Positions 33,878-42,381 of a stretch of DNA of 64,000 bases are shown here, piece after piece. Location: NCBI GenBank assembly GCA_028279885.1, contig JANQMX010000060.1:62001-126000 (forward strand). Direction: 5' to 3'. Source of the stretch: Rhodovibrionaceae bacterium (lineage in GTDB: Bacteria > Pseudomonadota > Alphaproteobacteria > Kiloniellales > DSM-21159). How positions within the stretch are numbered: position 1 is the first letter of the stretch; each line of letters starts with the position of its first letter. The notes below the pieces were generated by a model. The model ran no database searches, had not been told where the DNA came from, and was given only the letters and a program-made list of their open reading frames with translations. The position numbers were made by a program, and so were the translations under genes.

Positions 33878-35191
33878 ATGGATCCGCTTACGATCGGGTT
33901 TGTCGCCGTCGGCTGCCTGTTTTTCTTCCTGGCCATCGGGCTGCCGGTCGCAGTGGCCATGGGCATTGTCGGCGTGGGCGGCATGTATGTGGCCTTTGGG
34001 CAAGCCTTCGCCTTCGGTCAGTTGAAGACTCTGCCCTATGCCGTAACCAGCAACTACGGCTATGCGGTCCTGCCGCTTTTCGTGTTGATGGGTGTCTTCG
34101 CAAAGTCCGCCGGTATCACCGCGGAGGTGTTTCATGCGGCGGACCTTTGGTTACGGCGCGTTCGTGGCGGGCTTTATCTGGCTGTGATCGCCGGCTCAGC
34201 CGCCTTCGCTGCGGTTTCGGGTTCGACCGTCGTCAACGCCGTCGTCTTCACTCGGATCGCCTTCCCCGAGATGCTTCGCTTCGGCTACTCGCGCAGCCTC
34301 TCCATCGGATCGATCGCCGCCTCCGGGTCGTTCGCCGCGATGATCCCGCCCTCGCTGACGATGGTCATCTACGCGATCATTACGGAACAGTCGATCGGCC
34401 GTCTCTTCATTGCAGGCGTGGTGCCGGGCGTGCTCACCGCGGTGGTCTATGCGGTGGGCACCATGATGCTGGTCCGCATCCGGCCCACTCTTGCTCCCGA
34501 GGTTGGCAAGGTGGTTCCTCTGGCCGAGAAGCTTCGTTCGCTCAACAGCGTCTGGAGCGTCCTGTTGCTGGTCGGCCTCGTATTGGGCGGCATCTACGCC
34601 GGCTGGTTTCCACCCTCCGCTGCCGGTGCGGTCGGGGCCTTTGGTGCCTTCGCCATTTGCCTGCTGCGCTTCCGAACCCGCCTAAGGGGTTGGTTCTTGC
34701 CGGCCCTGGCCGATGCCACGGCAATCAGTTGCGTCATCTTCACGATCCTGATCGGCGGTTTGCTCTTCTCGCGCCTGATCGTTGCGACGGGTGTGGTTGA
34801 CAGTTTTGTCGGCGGCATCACCAGCGTAGCCGACAGTCAGACAACCTTCCTGATTCTCGTCGCGGTCATGTACCTGATCATGGGCTGTTTCCTCGACACC
34901 ACATCGATGATGGTCATCACGCTGCCGTTCATCTTCCCCGCGGTCGTGCACTTCGACATCGACCCCATCTGGTTTGGCATCGTCCTGGTGAAACTCATCG
35001 AGATATCGGTGATCACGCCGCCGGTGGGCCTCAATCTCTTCGCGGTCATGAGCGCGGTCGATCGGGACACCACCTTCCTGCACCTCGTGAAGGGGGTGCT
35101 GCCCTTTCTGATCATGGAACTGATGGTGCTGGCGATGCTCATTGCCGTGCCCGCGCTCGCGACTTGGCTTCCGGAACAGATGGTGCGCTAG
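33878..35191 (+). CDS. TRAP transporter large permease (DctM family)
   Basis: A 437-residue membrane protein with about 12 helices, the catalytic part of the TRAP system. Typical segments: AAISGSAAFAAVSGSTVVNA-like (AVIAGSAAFAAVSGSTVVNA), MIPPSLTMVIYAIITEQSIG and GCFLDTTSMMVITLPFIFPAV. The signature ITPPVGLNLFAVMS near residue 385 confirms DctM. ATG 33878 follows GGGGCG; the gene is followed after 46 bases by the acyl-CoA ligase. Confidence 0.93.
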   Translation: MDPLTIGFVAVGCLFFFLAIGLPVAVAMGIVGVGGMYVAFGQAFAFGQLKTLPYAVTSNYGYAVLPLFVLMGVFAKSAGITAEVFHAADLWLRRVRGGLYLAVIAGSAAFAAVSGSTVVNAVVFTRIAFPEMLRFGYSRSLSIGSIAASGSFAAMIPPSLTMVIYAIITEQSIGRLFIAGVVPGVLTAVVYAVGTMMLVRIRPTLAPEVGKVVPLAEKLRSLNSVWSVLLLVGLVLGGIYAGWFPPSAAGAVGAFGAFAICLLRFRTRLRGWFLPALADATAISCVIFTILIGGLLFSRLIVATGVVDSFVGGITSVADSQTTFLILVAVMYLIMGCFLDTTSMMVITLPFIFPAVVHFDIDPIWFGIVLVKLIEISVITPPVGLNLFAVMSAVDRDTTFLHLVKGVLPFLIMELMVLAMLIAVPALATWLPEQMVR

Positions 35192-35237
35192 CCGCGGTCT
35201 ATCCCCCAATTGAGACGAGCGACGAAGAGGAGACACG

Positions 35238-36914
35238 ATGGTACAGGACGCTGCACAGAAGACACTGCAGCAAAAGGCTGGTTTGGCGTGGGACGAACAG
35301 AGCTCTTCCTTTCGTATTCGGATACCGCAGAAAGCCAACATCGCGGCCGATACCGTGGGGCGGCATGCGCAGGGTGCCAAGCGCAATTCGACGGCGCTGA
35401 TCTTTGAGAATCTCGAGGGTCAGGTTTCTCAGTGGACTTTTGCCGAGGTCGACGAGCAGGCCAATCGTCTGGCGGCTGCGTTGAGGCGTCGCGGCTTGGG
35501 CCGCGGCACACGGATTGCCGTCCACACTGGCCTGAGACCGGAAACGGCGATTGCGCACATGGCGATCCACAAGTTGGGCGGCATCGTGGTGACGCTTTCC
35601 CAACTCTACGGCTCCGATGCTGTCGGCCATGTGTTGAACCACTCGGATGCGGCCGCGATCATCACCCAAGATAGCGCCTGGCAGCGCTTCCGTGAGCAGC
35701 ACTTTCCGGCGTTGGCGCATTGTATCGTCGTCGGGCAGGCCGCCGCCGGAGAGATACCCTTCGAAGCCCTGGTGGAGGAGCCGGCAGGGGATTTCGAGCC
35801 TGCCGAAACTCAGGCCGACGATCCTGCCCTACTGATGTACACCTCGGGATCGACCGGAATGCCGAAAGGCCTGCTGCACGGCCATCGCATCCTGCACGCC
35901 TACAGTCCGACCGTTTCGATGTTCTATAACCTGGAGCTCGATGAGCCGGACCTGGTCTGCTGGACCCCGGCGGACTGGGCTTGGGTCGGCGGACTGCTCG
36001 ACCTTCTGCTGCCGGCCTGGGAGCACGGCCAGACGGTCGTTACGAGCGAAAGTCGCTTCAATGCCGAGTGGGCCTTCGCGTTCATGGAACGCCACGGCGT
36101 CACACACAGCTTCATGACACCGACCGCGCTGAAGCGTTTGGCTGAAATCCGCAATCCGAAGGCCCGATGGGATATCACGCTGCGGACGGTTTGCACCGGC
36201 GGCGAGGCTCTTCCGGCCGAAACCTGGAAGTGGCTTCAGGGTGAGCTTGGCGTGTGCTGCAACGAGTTCTATGGCCTCACCGAGTTCAACCATCTGATCG
36301 GCTGTTGTCAGGCGCTCTATCCTTCGTTGCCGGGGTCCATGGGTAAGGCCTTTCCTGGCCACACCGTTGCGGTCGTCGACGAGGATGGGCGAGAGGTGCC
36401 TGACGGCGAGGTCGGACAGATCGTGGCCCGCGACGACGATCCGGCCCGGTTCTTGGGCTACTGGAAAAACCCCGAGCTGACCGAGGCGATGCAGCTTGGG
36501 CAATGGCTCAAGACGGGCGACCTCGCCAAGCGGGACGCCGCGGGTTACTTCTGGTACCAGGGGCGGGCGGATGATCTGATCAAGACCGCTGGCTATCGCG
36601 TCGGGCCGGGCGAAGTGGAGAATGCTCTGCTGAAGCACGACGATGTTGCCGAAGCGGCCGTCATTCCCAGCCCGGACGCGGGCCGCGGCAGCATTATCAA
36701 GGCGCTGGTACGCCTCAAGACGGGGGCGGCGGCGAGCGACGACCTGAAGCTCAGCCTGCAGGACATGGTCAAGCAGAACCTTGCTGCCTACAAGTATCCG
36801 CGGGAGATCGAGTTCGTCGAGAGCTTCCCTCTGACGAGCTCGGGGAAAATCAATCGGAAAGCCCTGGCGCTGGAAGAAAGGCAACGCAAGCTCGGCGGTG
36901 CCGAGCGTCCATGA
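35238..36914 (+). CDS. AMP-dependent acyl-CoA synthetase
   Basis: A 558-residue ANL-family ligase that activates a carboxylic acid as acyl-CoA via an acyl-AMP. The P-loop YTSGSTGMPKG is near residue 201; the A5 motif EFYGLTEFN, the A7/A8 hinge (WLKTGDLAKRDAAGYFWYQGRADDLIKTAGYRVGPGEVE) and the C-terminal lysine loop SSGKINRKAL are all intact. It resembles acetyl/propionyl/medium-chain ligases of the AcsA type. ATG 35238 has GAAGAGGAG upstream. Following TRAP uptake genes, it probably activates the imported acid; its stop touches the thiolase-like start. Confidence 0.9.
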   Translation: MVQDAAQKTLQQKAGLAWDEQSSSFRIRIPQKANIAADTVGRHAQGAKRNSTALIFENLEGQVSQWTFAEVDEQANRLAAALRRRGLGRGTRIAVHTGLRPETAIAHMAIHKLGGIVVTLSQLYGSDAVGHVLNHSDAAAIITQDSAWQRFREQHFPALAHCIVVGQAAAGEIPFEALVEEPAGDFEPAETQADDPALLMYTSGSTGMPKGLLHGHRILHAYSPTVSMFYNLELDEPDLVCWTPADWAWVGGLLDLLLPAWEHGQTVVTSESRFNAEWAFAFMERHGVTHSFMTPTALKRLAEIRNPKARWDITLRTVCTGGEALPAETWKWLQGELGVCCNEFYGLTEFNHLIGCCQALYPSLPGSMGKAFPGHTVAVVDEDGREVPDGEVGQIVARDDDPARFLGYWKNPELTEAMQLGQWLKTGDLAKRDAAGYFWYQGRADDLIKTAGYRVGPGEVENALLKHDDVAEAAVIPSPDAGRGSIIKALVRLKTGAAASDDLKLSLQDMVKQNLAAYKYPREIEFVESFPLTSSGKINRKALALEERQRKLGGAERP

Positions 36915-38096
36915 ATGACCACTGATGTCCTTGTTCAAGGCGGCAGCGTGCTGCCTTTCTGCCGCCGCAAGGACGGCAGCGGCCTTCGGGATTGGGCTCG
37001 TCAGGCCGCTCGGGAGGCGTTGAGTGACGCCCGACTGTCAATGGCGGACATCGACGCGGTGGTGGTCGGTTACGAAAGCGACCACCTGGCGCTGCAGCTC
37101 AGCCTCGGCGCTCTGCTCTGCGACGAGATAGGCGCGGTTCCCCGCGGGCTACAGCGCGTCGAATCCGGTGGTGCCAGCGGCGCGGCAGCGGTTCGTGCAG
37201 GATACCTGCAGATCAAGGCAGGCGCTGCACGCTCGGTTCTGGCGCTCGGCATCGAGCAGGCCGCAAGTCACCTCGCCTCCGAAGACGTCGGATTTCTCTA
37301 TGGCTTATCCTTCGATGCGGACTTCGAGGGCTATGCAGGTGCGACGGCACCGGTTCTTTATGCACTCTCCATCGCCGAGCACATGGCGCTGTTCGGAACC
37401 AGTGAAGAAGACATGGCGCTGGTTTCGGTAAAGAACTTCGCAAACGCCGCAGATAACCCTTGGGCCCATCGGCGACGGCCGGTGACCGTCGACGAGGTGC
37501 TGGGGTCGCCTTTCGTGAGCGCACCCTATAAGCGCCTGGACTGCAGCCCCTTGAGCGACGGTACGGCGGCCGTAGTCCTGGCGGCGGCGGACTGGGCACC
37601 TGACGTCGCGCGTCCCCGGGTGCGGCTGGCTGCCAGCGCTTGTGCCACCGATCACGTCCGCCTCGGTGACCGTGCGGCCATCCACCGCTTCGCGGCGAAG
37701 GCCATGGCGGCGGACGCCTGTTACCGTCAGGCCGGGATTGCCGATCCTTTCCAGGCTCTAGCCTGCGCGGAGCTCTACGACGCCTTTTCGGGCGCCGAAC
37801 TGCAAGCTGTCGAGGACCTCGGACTCGCGGCGCCCGGGAAGGCGGCGACGCGTCTGAAAGAGGGCTGCTTCGATGCGGACGGGGAACTGCCGATCAATGT
37901 GTCGGGTGGTCTCATTGGCCAGGGCGCTGCGCCCGGAGCAACTGGCGTCGCACAAGTGGTCACGGCAGAGAGAATCCTGACGGGCCGCTATTGGCGCGCT
38001 GTCGAAGCGGCCGCTTCTCGCCGGTTTGCCCTGACCGAGGCCCATGGTGGCATTGGAACGGTCTCGATCGTTCACGTGCTGGAGCGCACTGCATGA
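36915..38096 (+). CDS. Thiolase-fold protein (SCP-x/Ltp2-like) without thiolase catalytic residues
   Basis: A 393-residue member of the SCP-x-type thiolase family. The normal acylating Cys is replaced: RVESGGASG at 81-89 has Gly86 where thiolases have Cys. The His of the usual HDAF is Tyr288 (AELYDAF), and the His of GHPxGATG is Ala338 (GAAPGATG). The fold is otherwise intact (NVSGGL, GATGVAQVV). In Ltp2-type retroaldolases, known partners of DUF35 proteins, a Tyr replaces this His and the Cys is lost. The next gene is a DUF35 protein overlapping by ATGA, so an aldol-type C-C cleavage of an acyl-CoA is more likely than thiolysis. Confidence 0.75.
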   Translation: MTTDVLVQGGSVLPFCRRKDGSGLRDWARQAAREALSDARLSMADIDAVVVGYESDHLALQLSLGALLCDEIGAVPRGLQRVESGGASGAAAVRAGYLQIKAGAARSVLALGIEQAASHLASEDVGFLYGLSFDADFEGYAGATAPVLYALSIAEHMALFGTSEEDMALVSVKNFANAADNPWAHRRRPVTVDEVLGSPFVSAPYKRLDCSPLSDGTAAVVLAAADWAPDVARPRVRLAASACATDHVRLGDRAAIHRFAAKAMAADACYRQAGIADPFQALACAELYDAFSGAELQAVEDLGLAAPGKAATRLKEGCFDADGELPINVSGGLIGQGAAPGATGVAQVVTAERILTGRYWRAVEAAASRRFALTEAHGGIGTVSIVHVLERTA

Positions 38097-38545
38097 GCGA
38101 TGGTGGCAAGGATGGGGACGCCTTCCGCTTGCTGCTCGCGACGGAGTTCTCCTATGCCCACAGCTTTGGCGAACTGGCGCCCTTCTTTCGCGGTCTCGAG
38201 GAAGGGCGGTTGCTCGCCACGCGCTGCCGGGTGTGTGGAAAGGCGTTCTGCCCACCGCGTCTTCTCTGTCTCTGTGGCGCATCTGCGTACGAGTGGTTCG
38301 AGACCAACGGTGCCGGTGCGGTGCGCCAAGTCACGACAACTGCGGTTGGGACCAGGTCGCTGGGTGTCGATCAGGACGCTGTCTTCGGGTTCATCGCGAT
38401 AGACGGTTGCAGCAATCTTCTGTTCGCCCGCCTGGCAGCGACGGATGAACCGTACCGCGCCGGAACTCGGGTGCAGCTTCTGGCACCGAGCGGGCCTCTG
38501 ACTCATCCGATCCAGCAAGCGCTGTTTCAGGCGGAGCTTGGCTAG
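38093..38545 (+). CDS. DUF35 OB-fold/zinc-ribbon acyl-CoA-associated protein
   Basis: A 150-residue protein: zinc-ribbon with TRCRVCGKAFCPPRLLCLCGA (four cysteines in CxxC and CxC-type spacing) at about 40-62, then an OB fold (GAVRQVTTTAVG, FGFIAIDGCSNLLFARL, AGTRVQLLAP). The start ATG 38093 overlaps the thiolase-like stop (ATGA), so the two products are made together. DUF35 proteins form complexes with thiolase-fold partners and present acyl-CoA substrates. The next gene starts immediately after its stop. Confidence 0.85.
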   Translation: MSDGGKDGDAFRLLLATEFSYAHSFGELAPFFRGLEEGRLLATRCRVCGKAFCPPRLLCLCGASAYEWFETNGAGAVRQVTTTAVGTRSLGVDQDAVFGFIAIDGCSNLLFARLAATDEPYRAGTRVQLLAPSGPLTHPIQQALFQAELG

Positions 38546-39718
38546 ATGGGCAAGCTTAAAGAACTTGCTGCCGTTCTTTTGCTCAACCTCTTCCTCGGCA
38601 CTCTCTATGCCTGGAGCGTGATCGCGAGGGCGCTTGAAGGGGAGTTTGGGATAGGTCGCGTGGAAGCGAGCAGCGTCTTTTCCCTGGCGACGTTCTGCTT
38701 CGTCCTGGCGATGCTCTTCGCGCCCAAGGCCTACGGCCGGCTCAGCGCCCGCGGTCTTGCCTTCATCGCTTGCGGGATGGCGGCCGGTGGTTTGGCACTT
38801 GCCGCGACGGTTAAGGGCTTGCCCGCGCTCCTTTTTGGCTATGGCGTTTTGTTCGGTCTGGCCAACGGCGTCGGCTATGGCCTCTCGCTGCAGGTCGCCA
38901 CGCAGGTGACGCCTAAAAGGAGAGGCTTGGCCGTCGGATCAGTCGTGGCCGCCTATGCCGGCGGCGCAATTGTCGCGGCGGCGTTGCTAGCTTGGGCGGC
39001 AGCGGCCTGGGGGATCGACAGCACGCTTACGATGCTCGCTGTCTGCTTCCTGTTTCTCGCGGTGTTGTGTCCGCTGTTGCTCTGGGCCTCTGGTGCCACA
39101 TCGAGCGGACCGGAGACAAGGCAGCATGCTGCCGCACCGGAGTGGCTTGGCCGTACGTTTGTACTGCTCTGGATCGGCTACGCGTTGGGGGGCAGCGTTG
39201 GGCTCTTGATGATTGGTCACGCGGCCGCACTGGTCGAGTCGGTGAGAGGCAGCGAGGAACTCATCGTTCTCGGTGCGGCTTTCGTCGCCAGCGGGAACTG
39301 GATGGGACGCTTCTGTGCGGGGTGGGCGAGCGACTACATCCCAGTCCGTCAGGTTTTGTTGGTGGCACTGCTGCTTATCACCGGCGCCTTGTCGATGGTG
39401 CTCACTGTCGGTTCACCAGCCACAGTGATTGCGGCCTTGGCTGTTGTGGGCGCCGGTTACGGTGTTCTCGCGAGTGCCTATCCTATTGCGGTCGGCAGGT
39501 ACTTCGGCCCGAGTAAGGTCGGAGCGATCTACGGCAAGCTCTTCACTGCCTGGGGTGTGGCCGGCATTGCCGGTCCATGGATCGCGGGCTGGATGTTCGA
39601 AGCGACGGGGAGCTACCGCGAGGCCTTGTTGGTGGCCGCCGCCGCATCCGTTGTCGCTGTGCTGGTGACGGCGATGCTGCCGAGGACTGGTCAAGAGCAA
39701 GCGCCGGCGCGGCCATAG
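38546..39718 (+). CDS. MFS transporter, OxlT (oxalate/formate antiporter) family
   Basis: A 390-residue 12-helix transporter. The N-terminal NLFLGTLYAWSVI is the OxlT-family signature; the loop RLSARG and the second-half AGWASDYIPVRQ match MFS A-motif positions. It starts at the base after the DUF35 stop and ends the operon. It may move a carboxylate product or substrate of the upstream CoA-dependent steps. Confidence 0.85.
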   Translation: MGKLKELAAVLLLNLFLGTLYAWSVIARALEGEFGIGRVEASSVFSLATFCFVLAMLFAPKAYGRLSARGLAFIACGMAAGGLALAATVKGLPALLFGYGVLFGLANGVGYGLSLQVATQVTPKRRGLAVGSVVAAYAGGAIVAAALLAWAAAAWGIDSTLTMLAVCFLFLAVLCPLLLWASGATSSGPETRQHAAAPEWLGRTFVLLWIGYALGGSVGLLMIGHAAALVESVRGSEELIVLGAAFVASGNWMGRFCAGWASDYIPVRQVLLVALLLITGALSMVLTVGSPATVIAALAVVGAGYGVLASAYPIAVGRYFGPSKVGAIYGKLFTAWGVAGIAGPWIAGWMFEATGSYREALLVAAAASVVAVLVTAMLPRTGQEQAPARP

Positions 39719-39807
39719 CGCGCGGCACGACCCAGAGAACAACCTCTGCGTCGGCCTCAAAAGGCCCTTCGATGCTTGTCCGCGGTCGCTGGTCATGGCG
39801 AGTCAAC

Positions 39808-39836
39808 TTGACATCTAAAATCTGAAATTTTAGATT
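39808..39836 (+). promoter_or_regulatory. Promoter with palindromic operator before the KARI-like operon
   Basis: TTGACA at 39808-39813 (perfect -35), 17-base spacer, then TAGATT at 39831-39836 (4/6 of a -10). A perfect 9-bp inverted repeat, ATCTAAAAT-CTGAA-ATTTTAGAT (39813-39835), covers the spacer and -10. A dimeric repressor bound there would block RNA polymerase. The likely binder is the GntR/FCD protein coded at the end of the same operon. Confidence 0.7.
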
Positions 39837-39904
39837 TTATATCAGTACAAAACAGAACCTTCTCGGTATCGCTCTCAACGGCGAGGGAATGAGGAAGAAG
39901 CGGC

Positions 39905-40894
39905 ATGACGGATTGGTTTTTCGATGATGACGGTGATCTGAGCCTGTTGGACGGCAAAGTCGTGTGCGTATTCGGTTATGGTAACCAAGGCCGCTCACAG
40001 GCGCTCAACATGTTCGACAACAATGTCGAGGTCATCGTGGGCAGCCGCAGCGACTTGTCCGCTGAGCAGGCGAGGGCGGATGGATTGGCGGTCTATCCCA
40101 TTGCCGAGGCGGCGCAGCGAGCCGACGTGCTCTTCCTCCTGGTCCCTGACGAGGTGATGCCGGATATCTACGAGGAGGCGATCGAGGCAAACCTGAAGGA
40201 AGGCGACACGCTGGTTTTTGCCAGCGGCTACAACATTCATTTTGGCTACATCAAGCCGCCGGCCACGGTCGACGTCGTGATGATCGCGCCGCGCATGATC
40301 GGCAAAGGCGTCCGCGATACTTTTCTGAGCGGTACCGGCTACCCGAGCCTCATCGGGGTGCACCAAGATGCATCCGGTGAAGCGCTGGCGCGCACGATCG
40401 CACTGTCCAAGGCGGTCGGCTCGACAAGGATGGGTGTCATCATGTCGAGCTTCGAAGAAGAGACGGTCGTCGATCTCTTTGCGGAGCATTGGGGCTTTCT
40501 CTACGCCGTCCGACGCGCCTACGAGGTGTTGCGCGAAGCGGGATGCAGTCCGGAGGCCATCCTGCTTGAGCTCTATGCCTCGGGCGAAGGTGTCGAGACT
40601 GCGCGGGCCTATCGCGACATCGGGCTCTGGCACCAGATCACTCTTCACTCGCGGACCAGCCAGTACGGTCAGGAGGTCGTGGCGGCGCTCTCGCCTGAGC
40701 AGGAAGAGGCAGACAAACGCCACCTGCGCGGGCTTGTGGACAACATAAAGAACGGTGCCTTCGCCAAGCAGTGGCACGAGGAACAGCAAAACGGCGCCAA
40801 GACCATGAGCAGGGTTCGCGAGCGCAACCTGACTCACCCAATGATTCAAGAGGAGCGGAAACTGTACAAAACGCTGGGCAGGATCTCGGAGTAG
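39905..40894 (+). CDS. Ketol-acid reductoisomerase-like NAD(P)-dependent protein with altered active site
   Basis: A 329-residue class I KARI homologue with the N-terminal Rossmann domain (GYGNQGRSQA at 24-33) and the knotted C-terminal domain. Compared by eye with Pseudomonas KARI, catalytic residues are changed: the His of FAHG is Ser107 (FASGYNIHF), the Lys of APKxPG is Arg130 (APRMIG), and one magnesium Glu is Ser226 (ELYAS). Asp190, Glu194 and Glu222 remain. It is therefore unlikely to make branched-chain amino acids; no ilv gene is nearby. It leads an operon with an ABC transporter and GntR regulator, suggesting reduction of the imported compound's derivative. GAGGAAG precedes ATG 39905. 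Confidence 0.75.
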   Translation: MTDWFFDDDGDLSLLDGKVVCVFGYGNQGRSQALNMFDNNVEVIVGSRSDLSAEQARADGLAVYPIAEAAQRADVLFLLVPDEVMPDIYEEAIEANLKEGDTLVFASGYNIHFGYIKPPATVDVVMIAPRMIGKGVRDTFLSGTGYPSLIGVHQDASGEALARTIALSKAVGSTRMGVIMSSFEEETVVDLFAEHWGFLYAVRRAYEVLREAGCSPEAILLELYASGEGVETARAYRDIGLWHQITLHSRTSQYGQEVVAALSPEQEEADKRHLRGLVDNIKNGAFAKQWHEEQQNGAKTMSRVRERNLTHPMIQEERKLYKTLGRISE

Positions 40895-40979
40895 CAGCGC
40901 CGATCATCCAGTTGACGAGTCCGGCACAGCACAGGCGTTAGCAAAACAAAATACCAAAATCGTCAGTGGGAGGAACGCT

Positions 40980-42236
40980 ATGTTTGCGAAATCGATCAGG
41001 ACAACTGGCGCAAGCTTATGTCTCGCAGCCGCACTATCGCTTGCGGGGCCCAGTAGTGCATTCGCCGGTAAAGAAGTTGACAGCGACTGGCCGAACATGA
41101 CCTGGGAGGAAATCCTCGCCGAGGCAGAAGGTCAGACCGTGAACTGGTACATGTGGGGCGGCTCGGACATCATCAATTCCTACGTCGGAAACTGGGTCGC
41201 CGCGCAGGTCAAGGAACGCTACGGCATTACGCTCAAGCGCATCGGCATCGACAGCACGGTCGATGCCGTCAACAAGGTTCTCGGTGAAAAGGAAGCGGGT
41301 GTCTCTCGTGGCGGTAGCGTCGACCTGATTTGGATCAACGGCCGTAACTTCCAGACCATGAAACAGGGGGGCATGTTGTTCTGCGACTACATGCAGAAGA
41401 TGCCCAACGACCAGTACATCAACTGGGACGATCCGACGGTTGCTTTCGATTTCGGCATACCTGTCGATTTCTGTGAAGTGCCCTGGGGCCGGGCTCAGAT
41501 GGTGATGGTGTATGACCCCACCCGCCTAGAGAATCCGCCGAAGACGATCCCCGAGCTGATTCAATGGGTGAAGGACAACCCTGGCCGCTTCACCTATCCA
41601 GCGCCCCCCGACTTCACCGGCATGTTCTTCGTCAAGCATGTTCTCTATAGCACCGCAGGGACGTACGAACCCTTCATCGGGCCGTTCGATCAGACGGTCT
41701 ACGACGACGTGGCGCCGCAGCTCTGGTCAACGCTAAACGACATGGCGCCGGCACTCTGGCGCCGAGGAGAAACCTATCCGGCCGACCGCGCGGCGCTGCA
41801 TCAGCTGTTCGCCAATGGGGAGATTGATTTCACCGTCGCGACGCATCCTGATTCCGTGGGCAAGGACATCGACAAGGGTACCTTCCCGCCGACGACGTCA
41901 AGCTATGTGCTCGACGACGGCACGGTAGGCGACGTCCACTACGTGGCGATCCCCTACAATGCCGCGCACAAGGCGGCAGCAATGGTCGTCGCCAACTACC
42001 TGATCTCGCCCGAAGCTCAATTGGAAAAGGCAAAGCCCTCGGTTTGGGGCGTGCGCACGGCGCTCGATTTGACGCGCCTGCCGGATGAATGGCAGCAGCG
42101 ATTCATCGACCTGCCGCGCCATCCCGCGGTGGTCAGCGATGCCGACCTGGCGCGTGCCGCGCTTCCTCAGCCCAATAGCGAGTGGGTCAAGCCGTTCGAG
42201 GATGGCTGGCGCAAGAACGTAGCAGCCAAGAACTAG
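40980..42236 (+). CDS. ABC transporter substrate-binding protein (YnjB-like)
   Basis: A 418-residue periplasmic protein with Sec signal (about 1-29, ending AFA). The fold is that of extracellular binding proteins for polyamines, iron or thiamine, and NWYMWGGSDIINSYVGNWVAAQVKERYGI near residue 53 is the YnjB-family opening. GGGAGG precedes ATG 40980. It is the receptor for the two permeases and ATPase that follow, the same order as ynjBCD. The ligand is unknown; the E. coli system's ligand is also unclear. Confidence 0.85.
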   Translation: MFAKSIRTTGASLCLAAALSLAGPSSAFAGKEVDSDWPNMTWEEILAEAEGQTVNWYMWGGSDIINSYVGNWVAAQVKERYGITLKRIGIDSTVDAVNKVLGEKEAGVSRGGSVDLIWINGRNFQTMKQGGMLFCDYMQKMPNDQYINWDDPTVAFDFGIPVDFCEVPWGRAQMVMVYDPTRLENPPKTIPELIQWVKDNPGRFTYPAPPDFTGMFFVKHVLYSTAGTYEPFIGPFDQTVYDDVAPQLWSTLNDMAPALWRRGETYPADRAALHQLFANGEIDFTVATHPDSVGKDIDKGTFPPTTSSYVLDDGTVGDVHYVAIPYNAAHKAAAMVVANYLISPEAQLEKAKPSVWGVRTALDLTRLPDEWQQRFIDLPRHPAVVSDADLARAALPQPNSEWVKPFEDGWRKNVAAKN

Positions 42237-42249
42237 TCATCTTGCGGAC

Positions 42250-42278
42250 GCCCGGGCATGGATGGTCTGTGCCCGGGC
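42250..42278 (+). terminator. Strong hairpin after the ABC binding-protein gene
   Basis: A perfect 9-bp inverted repeat, GCCCGGGCA ... TGCCCGGGC, around an 11-base loop, 13 bases after the binding-protein stop. No T-run follows, so it likely protects the upstream mRNA end or attenuates read-through into the permeases. Confidence 0.6.
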
Positions 42279-42381
42279 TTCGCAAAGCTCCGCGGCCGCG
42301 GCCATTTGGAGACCTCGAGACCTAAGCTGCCGACAGTCTCCATAGGTAACGTATCGCCCTCCTGTCGGTTCGGAGTGCTGC

